Below the pieces are notes generated by a model, which saw nothing but the letters and a program-made list of their open reading frames with translations, was not told where the DNA came from and made no database searches. A stretch of 12,046 nt of DNA from a bacterium UBP2_UBA5202. Lineage in GTDB: Bacteria; Edwardsbacteria; AC1; EtOH8. Positions within the stretch are counted from its first letter, which is position 1. The number at the start of each line of letters is the position of its first letter. The position numbers and the translations under genes were made by a program. The DNA lies in NCBI GenBank assembly GCA_002412795.1, contig DHVS01000004.1, positions 1 through 12,046 on the forward strand. The letters run 5' to 3'. Below, one piece after another: positions 6,484 to 12,046 of the stretch.

Positions 6484-8298
6484 TTGAGAACTGCTGCTGA
6501 AACCAGGAAAAGATCCTCAAAAATCCCCGACTACCGGGTGGTGGTGGGGCTGGGAAGCTGCGGGATCGCGGCCGGCGGCCACAAGGTGATGGCGGCCCTT
6601 AAGGACGAGATCAAGAAAAGCAAGCTTAACGTGGCCCTGGCCGAGACCGGCTGCGTGGGGATGTGCTACCGCGAGGTGCTGCTGGACGTCTACGACAAGG
6701 CCGGCAATCTTTTTACCTACGGCAACATGACCCCGGAACGCCTGCCCCGTTTGGTGGAGGAGCACCTGGCCGGGCATCAGCCGGTGAAGGACTGGCTGGT
6801 GCGGGCCCACAACCAGGCCCTGCCCGACGACAGCTTTTACGCCAAACAGAAGCGGATAGTACTGCGCAACTGCGGGGTGTTTAACCCCGAGAGCATCCAG
6901 GATTACATGGATCACCAGGGCTACCAGGCCTTGGTGAAGGCCCTGAAGACCATGACCCCGGAGCAGGTGATCAAAGAGGTGCTGGACTCGGGACTGCGGG
7001 GCCGGGGCGGGGCCGGATTTCCCACCGGCCGCAAGTGGCAGTTCGCCCGGGACAGCAGGAACGACAAAAAATACGTGATCTGCAACGGGGACGAGGGCGA
7101 CCCCGGGGCCTTCATGGACCGCTCGGTGCTGGAGGGCGACCCCCACAACGTGATGGAGGGGATGCTGATCGCGGCCTATGCCATCGGGGCTGACGAAGGG
7201 TATCTATATGTCCGGGCCGAATACCCGCTGGCGGTCCAGCGGCTGAAGCTGGCCATCACCGAGGCCAAGAAGAAGGGCCTCTTAGGCAAGAACATCATGG
7301 GGACCGGATTCAACTTTGAAATGAAGATCAAGGAAGGGGCCGGGGCTTTCGTCTGCGGCGAGGAGACGGCCCTGATGGCTTCGATAGAAGGAAAGCGGGG
7401 GATGCCCAAGCTTAGGCCGCCGTTCCCGGCGGTCTCAGGCCTGTGGGGCAAGCCCACCAACATCAACAACGTGGAAACATACGCCAACGTGTCCTGGATC
7501 ATATTGAACGGCGGGGCGGCCTTCGCGGCCCTGGGAACGGAGAAGAGCAAGGGCTCAAAGGTCTTCGCCCTGGCCGGTCAGATAGTGCGGGGCGGCCTGG
7601 TGGAGGTCCCCATGGGAATCACGGTGTGGGAGATCATATACGAGGTGGGCGGCGGCATCAAGGGCGGGCGCCAGTTCAAGGCGGTCCAGATGGGCGGGCC
7701 TTCGGGCGGCTGCATCCCGGCGGCCCTGGCCGACACCGTGATCGACTATGACTCGGTGACCCAGACCGGGGCCATCATGGGCTCGGGCGGCATGGTGGTG
7801 ATGGACGACACCACCTGCATGGTGGACATCGCCCGGTTCTTTTTGGACTTCACCCAGAAGGAATCCTGCGGCAAGTGCACCTTCTGCCGGGTGGGCACCA
7901 AGCGGATGCTGGAGATCCTGGACCGGATCACCAAGGGCCAGGGCGTGGAGGGCGACATAGAACTGCTTTTGGAACTGGCCGACAAGATCAAGGTTTCCTC
8001 CCTGTGCGGGCTGGGGCAGACCGCCCCCAACCCGGTGCTGACCACCATCAAATATTTTAGGGACGAGTACGAGGCCCACATCAAGCAGAAGAAATGCCCG
8101 GCCCACAGCTGCAAGGAACTGCTGACCTACGAGATCATCGCCGAGAAATGCGTGGGCTGCACGGCCTGCGCCCGGGTCTGCCCGTCATCCTGCATCGCTG
8201 GGGCGGTCAAGAAGCCGCATGTCATTGACCAGGCCAAGTGCGTCAAGTGCGGCAGCTGCGTGGTCAAGTGCAAGTTCGACGCGATCAGGGTCAGCTGA
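6484..8298 (+). CDS. nuoF: NuoF/HydB-like NAD(H)-binding FMN iron-sulfur subunit
   Basis: A 604-residue flavoprotein that should exchange electrons between NAD(H) and iron-sulfur clusters. Domain 1 (17-100) is a thioredoxin-like [2Fe-2S] domain with C26, C57 and C61; the position of the usual first ligand is V21. Domain 2 (about 120-520) is the 51-kDa NuoF core: GLRGRGGAGFPTGRKW (170-185), CNGDEGDPGAFMDR (200-213), an SLBB region, and the [4Fe-4S] ligands C462, C465, C468 and C508 (SCGKCTFC and SLCGLGQ). Then comes C538-x4-C543, and a C-terminal 2[4Fe-4S] ferredoxin domain with C556/C559/C562/C566 and C586/C589/C592/C596. This layout is that of HydB/HndC subunits of NAD-linked, often bifurcating, [FeFe]-hydrogenases and related formate dehydrogenases. 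The start is TTG with a GGGGGG-type ribosome site; no ATG lies before the first domain. The NuoG-like fusion gene follows after 113 bases. Confidence 0.95.
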   Translation: MRTAAETRKRSSKIPDYRVVVGLGSCGIAAGGHKVMAALKDEIKKSKLNVALAETGCVGMCYREVLLDVYDKAGNLFTYGNMTPERLPRLVEEHLAGHQPVKDWLVRAHNQALPDDSFYAKQKRIVLRNCGVFNPESIQDYMDHQGYQALVKALKTMTPEQVIKEVLDSGLRGRGGAGFPTGRKWQFARDSRNDKKYVICNGDEGDPGAFMDRSVLEGDPHNVMEGMLIAAYAIGADEGYLYVRAEYPLAVQRLKLAITEAKKKGLLGKNIMGTGFNFEMKIKEGAGAFVCGEETALMASIEGKRGMPKLRPPFPAVSGLWGKPTNINNVETYANVSWIILNGGAAFAALGTEKSKGSKVFALAGQIVRGGLVEVPMGITVWEIIYEVGGGIKGGRQFKAVQMGGPSGGCIPAALADTVIDYDSVTQTGAIMGSGGMVVMDDTTCMVDIARFFLDFTQKESCGKCTFCRVGTKRMLEILDRITKGQGVEGDIELLLELADKIKVSSLCGLGQTAPNPVLTTIKYFRDEYEAHIKQKKCPAHSCKELLTYEIIAEKCVGCTACARVCPSSCIAGAVKKPHVIDQAKCVKCGSCVVKCKFDAIRVS

Positions 8299-8302
8299 TC
8301 TG

Positions 8303-8338
8303 ATCCATAGCCCATACATTAATGTATGGGCTATGGAT
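8303..8338. repeat. perfect 36-bp palindrome
   Basis: ATCCATAGCCCATACATT (8303-8320) is followed directly by its exact reverse complement (8321-8338), with no spacer and no mismatch. It begins five bases after the NuoF-like stop. In RNA it would make a very stable hairpin with a TTAA tip. No T run follows, so a simple Rho-independent terminator is unlikely. It could be a dispersed repeat, an mRNA-stabilising or processing hairpin, or a site for a dimeric protein. Confidence 0.9.
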
Positions 8339-8366
8339 GGCACCAGGTCATATAAATAATCAGCAA

Positions 8367-8386
8367 GGGCAATTCATGAATTGCCC
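8367..8386. repeat. perfect 20-bp palindrome
   Basis: GGGCAATTCATGAATTGCCC is a perfect inverted repeat centred on CATG, 28 bases after the 36-bp palindrome and 25 bases before the start of the fusion gene. I recognise the core as a widespread intergenic palindrome (GGGGCAATTCATGAATTGCCCC) of many environmental genomes. It could partly sequester the leader of the fusion gene, although the ribosome site AAGGAAG (8398-8404) lies outside it. Confidence 0.85.
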
Positions 8387-8411
8387 CAACAAATAACAAG
8401 GAAGCATAAAG

Positions 8412-11400
8412 ATGTCCGAGATAAAGATACAACTCAACGGCAAAGAAGTCATCTGCGATTCCAGCCAGACCATCCTGCAAGTGGCCGAACAGCAGGGCCT
8501 GGACATTCCCAACATGTGCCACGACAAAAAGCTGGAGCCGTTCGGCTCCTGCTGGGTCTGTCTGGTGGAGGTCAAAGGGGCCCGGGGCTTCGTGCCCTCC
8601 TGCGCCACCAAGGTTTATGACGGGATGGTGGTGGACATAGACAACCAGAAGATCCGGGCCGCCCGCCAGCTGGCCCTGGAGCTGCTGCTCTCCAACCACT
8701 CCGGCGACTGCATCGCCCCCTGCCAGGCCACCTGCCCGGCCGGCTGCGATGTCCAGGGCTACACCGCGCTGATCGCCAACGGGATGGAGGCAGAGGCCAT
8801 CAAGCTGATCAAGGACACCCTGCCGCTTCCCGCCAGCCTGGGCCGGGTCTGCCCCCACCCCTGCGAGACCGAGTGCCGCCGCAACCTGGTGGAGGAGCCG
8901 GTGTCCATCTGCTACCTTAAGCGCCGGGCCGCCGATTTCGATTTGAATTCCGGAAAGCCCTATCTTCCCAAGGTAGCCCCCGAGACCGGCAAAAAGGTGG
9001 CGGTGGTGGGGGCCGGTCCGGCCGGATTGAGCGCGGCCTACTATCTAAGGCAGAAGGGCCACCAGGTCACCATCTTCGAGGCCCTGCCCAAGCCCGGCGG
9101 CTGGCTGCGCTACGGCATTCCCCAGTACCGCCTGCCCAAGGAGATCCTGGACCAGGAGATCAAGACCATCACCGGACTGGGGATCGAGATAAAATGCGAG
9201 CAGACCCTGAACCGGGATTTCACCATCGACTCCTTAAGAAAATCATACGACGCAGTTTTCCTGGGCTTCGGGGCCCACGCCTCCACCAAGATGGGGGTGG
9301 AGGGCGAGCAGTCTGACGGGGTCTGGGACGGCATCGGCTTCCTTAAAAAACTGGCCATGGGCCAGGAGATCAAGATCGGCAGGACCGTGGCGGTGATCGG
9401 CGGCGGCAACACCGCCATCGACGCGGCCCGGACCTCGCTGCGGCTGGGAGCCGAGGAGGTAAGCATAGTCTACCGCCGTTCGGAAAAGGAGATGCCGGCC
9501 AACCCCTTCGAGATCGAGGAGGCCCGGCACGAGGGGGTCAAGTTCAAGTTTTTGACCGCGCCCACCCGGGTGATCGCCTGCACCCAGGCCGACCCTTCGA
9601 CAGGCTCAGGGGCAGGCGGCGGGCTGATCTGCCAGAAGATGGAACTGGGCGAGCCCGACGCCTCGGGCCGGCGCCGCCCGGTGCCCCAGGCCGGCTCGGA
9701 TTATAAGGTGGAGGCCGAGACCATCATCGCGGCCATCGGCCAGGCCCCGGACCTCTCGGTCCTCGGCCAGAACCACGGGGTGGAGACCACCAAGTGGTCC
9801 ACCATCAAGACCGACGAGCAGACCGGGGCCACCAGCCTGGCCGGGGTTTTTGCGGCCGGAGATCTGGTGACCGGCGCCGCCACGGTGGTGGAGGCCATCG
9901 GCGGGGCCCACCGGGCGGCCGAAGCCATCCACTCCTATCTGATGACCGGACAGGCGGCCAAGCCGGTCAAGAACTTCAACATCACCAAGGGCAAGATCAA
10001 CGAAGTGCCCAGGGAGCTATTCGCCCACATCCCCAAGGCGGCCAAGGCCCAGATGCCGATGCTGCCTATATCCCAGCGCCGCAACTTCGAGGAAGTGGAA
10101 AAAGGCTTCGTCTCCACCGTGGCCGCCGACGAGGCCCGGCGCTGCCTGGAATGCGGCTGCGCCGACGTGGTGGAGTGCAAACTGCGGGACTACGCCACCC
10201 AGTACCAGGCTTCGGTCAATCGCTTCATGGGCGAGGTTAAGATACACCCCATCGACGAGAGCCATCCCTTCCTGGTGCGGGACCAGAGCAAGTGCATACT
10301 GTGCGGGCGCTGCGTCCGGATGTGCCTGGAGGTGGTGGGGGCCTCGGCCCTGGGCTTCGTCTACCGGGGCTTCGGCACCATCGTGGCCCCGTCCCTGGAA
10401 AAACCCTTCCCCGAATCCAGCTGCGTGTCCTGCGGGGCCTGCATAGAGACCTGCCCGGTGGGCGCGCTGACCGAGCGTCCCCGCCACCTTAAGCCGGCTC
10501 CCTGGGAGATGCCCAAGACCAATTCGGTCTGCACCTTCTGCGGGGTGGGCTGCGGGACCGAGATCCATTCCAAGGACGGCCAGGCGGTCAAGCTTACCGG
10601 CAACCAGGAAAACCCGGCCAGCCAGGGGTCATTGTGCTTCAAGGGCAAGTTCGGGTTCGAGCTGATCTACAGCCGGGAAAGGCTGGCCGCACCCCTGGTG
10701 AAACAGGGCAAATCCCATGTCCCGGTGGAATGGAAGAAGGTTTTCAACCTGGTCAACGGTGACATCGACGCCATGGTCAATAAGCACGGGCCGGAGGCGG
10801 TGGCGGTGCTGGCCTCGGGCCGGACCACAATGGAAGAGGCCGAGGGCCTGCGTTCCTGGGCGGCCAAGAAGGGGGTGACTAAATTCTCCAGCCTGGTCTA
10901 TTCCGAAGGCCGGGCGCTGGATCATCTGGAAAAGATACTGGGCGGGCTGAGCGGCAAGAGCTACGCCGACCTGGAAAAGGCCCAGGCCATACTGCTGGTG
11001 GGATCCGACCCCTACACCCAGCATCCGGTGTTCGGGCAGATATTAAGGCAGGCGGCCAAAAAGGGCGTGCTTGCGCGCCAGAGTAGCCCTGCAAGTCAGC
11101 TGTTTCAGCACGCAGGCGTGCCGGTCTACATCTTGGCAGAAAAAACCGGACCGTTGGCCGAGATAGCGGCCGGGCAGTTCACGGTCAAAGCGGGAGGCAT
11201 CTCTTCGGCCCTGAACGGGGCGCTGAATGCGCTGACAGCTTCTTCCAACCTGGCGGGTTTCACTGAATACAAAAAAGGCCTGGCCAAGCTAACCGGGGCG
11301 GCGGCCCTTAAGGACAGCGGGCTGAAGAAGACAGAGCTGGAACAGCTGGCCCAGGTCTTGTCGCAGAACAAGGATCTTGTGGTAGCCTTCAACGCCGAGG

Positions 11401-11996
11401 CGATAGACGGCGAAACCGCCAAGGCCATCGGCAACTTCCTGCTGTTGAACGAGACCCCGGAGAACTTCATAGCCTTAAGGGCCAAGGCCAACCTGAACGG
11501 GGTGGACCGGTTCGTCACCGTCCCGGCGGACGAGATAGTCAAACAGATGGAGAAGGGCGTCATCAAGGCGGCGGTGCTGTGGAACGAGGACCCGCTGGGC
11601 TCACTGCCCGACGGCAAGAAGCTGGCCTCGGCGCTCTCCAAGCTGGAGAAGTTGGTGGCGGCCGACCTGTTCCTGACAGAGACCGCCAAGACCGCAGACC
11701 TGGTGCTTCCCACTTGCGCCTTCGCAGAGCAGGACGGCAGTTTCATCAATTCCGAGGGGCGGCTGCAGCACTTTAAGCAGGCCATTCCGCCGGTTTGCGG
11801 CATGACCTCCAAGCAGATCCTCTCCGAGCTGGGCGGGACGGCCCTGCCGGGCATGCCGGCCGAGAAGAAGGGGGCCAGAATGTTTCTGGCGCCGGAGCTC
11901 AAGAAGACCAAACCGGCCAAGGAAGGGTTCTACGGCGACGTGTTGGAGAAGATGGTCTGGGAGCTGAGGAAAAAAGAGGGGCTGCTGAAAGAGTAG
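8412..11996 (+). CDS. NuoG-like iron-sulfur protein fused to a GltD/NfnB-type flavoprotein and a shortened molybdopterin-oxidoreductase-like domain
   Basis: A 1194-residue multidomain redox protein. Domains in order: a [2Fe-2S] ferredoxin domain (1-75; C36, C47, C50, C64); a GltD/dihydropyrimidine-dehydrogenase-type iron-sulfur segment (about 95-172; C100/C104/C108/C112 and C147/C151/C155/C167); an FAD fold (GAGPAGLSAAYYL, 200-212, E223); an NAD(P) fold (VIGGGNTAIDAA, 328-339); the FAD-closing motif GVFAAGDLVTGAATVVEAIGG (478-498); a Cys cluster at C578/C581/C583/C589; 2[4Fe-4S] ferredoxin (C628/C631/C634/C638 and C671/C674/C677/C681); and a molybdopterin-type [4Fe-4S] site (C707, C710, C714, C742) with about 450 residues of NuoG-like domain. 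I see no catalytic Cys/Sec and no C-terminal cofactor-binding domain, so formate dehydrogenase activity is unlikely. It should be the large scaffold subunit for the NuoE and NuoF partners and may add an NADPH site. The ribosome site AAGGAAG is well placed. Two short in-frame repeat-like insertions are noted separately. Confidence 0.92.
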   Translation: MSEIKIQLNGKEVICDSSQTILQVAEQQGLDIPNMCHDKKLEPFGSCWVCLVEVKGARGFVPSCATKVYDGMVVDIDNQKIRAARQLALELLLSNHSGDCIAPCQATCPAGCDVQGYTALIANGMEAEAIKLIKDTLPLPASLGRVCPHPCETECRRNLVEEPVSICYLKRRAADFDLNSGKPYLPKVAPETGKKVAVVGAGPAGLSAAYYLRQKGHQVTIFEALPKPGGWLRYGIPQYRLPKEILDQEIKTITGLGIEIKCEQTLNRDFTIDSLRKSYDAVFLGFGAHASTKMGVEGEQSDGVWDGIGFLKKLAMGQEIKIGRTVAVIGGGNTAIDAARTSLRLGAEEVSIVYRRSEKEMPANPFEIEEARHEGVKFKFLTAPTRVIACTQADPSTGSGAGGGLICQKMELGEPDASGRRRPVPQAGSDYKVEAETIIAAIGQAPDLSVLGQNHGVETTKWSTIKTDEQTGATSLAGVFAAGDLVTGAATVVEAIGGAHRAAEAIHSYLMTGQAAKPVKNFNITKGKINEVPRELFAHIPKAAKAQMPMLPISQRRNFEEVEKGFVSTVAADEARRCLECGCADVVECKLRDYATQYQASVNRFMGEVKIHPIDESHPFLVRDQSKCILCGRCVRMCLEVVGASALGFVYRGFGTIVAPSLEKPFPESSCVSCGACIETCPVGALTERPRHLKPAPWEMPKTNSVCTFCGVGCGTEIHSKDGQAVKLTGNQENPASQGSLCFKGKFGFELIYSRERLAAPLVKQGKSHVPVEWKKVFNLVNGDIDAMVNKHGPEAVAVLASGRTTMEEAEGLRSWAAKKGVTKFSSLVYSEGRALDHLEKILGGLSGKSYADLEKAQAILLVGSDPYTQHPVFGQILRQAAKKGVLARQSSPASQLFQHAGVPVYILAEKTGPLAEIAAGQFTVKAGGISSALNGALNALTASSNLAGFTEYKKGLAKLTGAAALKDSGLKKTELEQLAQVLSQNKDLVVAFNAEAIDGETAKAIGNFLLLNETPENFIALRAKANLNGVDRFVTVPADEIVKQMEKGVIKAAVLWNEDPLGSLPDGKKLASALSKLEKLVAADLFLTETAKTADLVLPTCAFAEQDGSFINSEGRLQHFKQAIPPVCGMTSKQILSELGGTALPGMPAEKKGARMFLAPELKKTKPAKEGFYGDVLEKMVWELRKKEGLLKE
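9593..9611 (+). repeat. dispersed-repeat core inside the fusion gene
   Basis: CCCTTCGACAGGCTCAGGG matches, by my recognition, the core of a very widespread intergenic repeat. Here it is in frame and encodes the PSTGSG part of the loop TQADPSTGSGAGGG (residues 391-404). The loop lies between the PTRVI and QKMELGEPD blocks of the GltD-type domain and looks about 8 residues longer than is usual there. Confidence 0.65.
11064..11121 (+). repeat. 51-bp in-frame insertion bounded by a 7-bp direct repeat
   Basis: GGCGTGC occurs at 11064-11070 and again at 11115-11121, exactly 51 bp (17 codons) apart. The segment encodes GVLARQSSPASQLFQHA and interrupts what reads as AAKKG-VPVYILAEKTGPLAEIA, the usual beta-strand region of NuoG/formate-dehydrogenase proteins. 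Inside the direct repeats the ends TGCGCGCCAG and CAGCACGCA are imperfect inverted repeats. Codons such as AGT, GCA and CCT are unlike the surrounding GC-rich codon choice. Confidence 0.55.
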
Positions 11997-12046
11997 TAAC
12001 CTTACCGGAACTCAACCCCTATCTCCCCTTCTTATATGGTAACGGG

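Noticed and set aside
11126..11920. 264-residue open frame on the minus strand inside the fusion gene
   Set aside because: Low-complexity Ser/Ala-rich shadow of the NuoG-like domain; no start signal and no family resemblance.
10530..11996. Calling the large fusion a formate dehydrogenase catalytic subunit
   Set aside because: The [4Fe-4S] site is present but I find no active-site Cys/Sec and no C-terminal molybdopterin dinucleotide-binding domain; the end resembles NuoG.
11997..12046. Possible terminator after the fusion gene
   Set aside because: Only 50 bases are available and no stable hairpin with a T run is visible.

Overview
The window looks like a piece of chromosome from an uncultivated, probably anaerobic, Gram-negative bacterium. 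Coding DNA is GC-rich and intergenic DNA is AT-richer. It carries a DUF3078-type outer-membrane barrel with a signal peptide, a secreted WG-repeat protein, a PIN-PhoH ATPase and soluble NADH-dehydrogenase-type (NuoE/NuoF/NuoG-like) genes. This mix, and the many small palindromic intergenic repeats, would fit candidate phyla around the FCB group (Edwardsbacteria, TA06 or WOR-3-like lineages). That placement is an impression from gene content, not a demonstrated assignment. No phage, transposase, CRISPR or rRNA is visible.

Layout. 1-760: tRNA-Glu(CTC) on the minus strand, diverging from a small CxxC-x17-CxxC zinc-ribbon protein that ends at a strong terminator. 761-2260: a promoter, then a DUF3078 outer-membrane protein and mscL, 36 bases apart and probably cotranscribed. 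2261-2530: a consensus promoter, a leader hairpin, tRNA-Gln(CTG) and a bidirectional-looking terminator. 2530-2659: no gene, only a degenerate palindromic repeat. 2660-3997 (minus): PIN-PhoH ATPase. 4011-4340: no gene; an inverted repeat and a promoter. 4341-11996 (plus): a NuoE-like protein, a WG-repeat exported protein, a NuoF/HydB-like flavoprotein and a 1194-residue NuoG-like/GltD-like fusion. 11997-12046: no feature seen.

How the genes work together. The three redox genes should form a cytoplasmic iron-sulfur flavoprotein complex. NuoE and NuoF supply the FMN/NADH module. The large subunit supplies a [2Fe-2S] domain, an NfnB/GltD-type FAD-NAD(P)H module, two [4Fe-4S] ferredoxin clusters and a shortened molybdopterin-oxidoreductase-like domain with no visible catalytic Cys/Sec. 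This suggests electron exchange between NADH, a second pyridine nucleotide (perhaps NADPH) and ferredoxin or a partner enzyme encoded outside the window; the exact reaction is inference. The WG-repeat gene splits this otherwise functional cluster.

The second theme is repeats. Four of the gaps hold small inverted-repeat families, including a perfect 36-bp palindrome and a perfect 20-bp palindrome upstream of the fusion gene. Two short in-frame repeat-like insertions lie inside the fusion gene itself.
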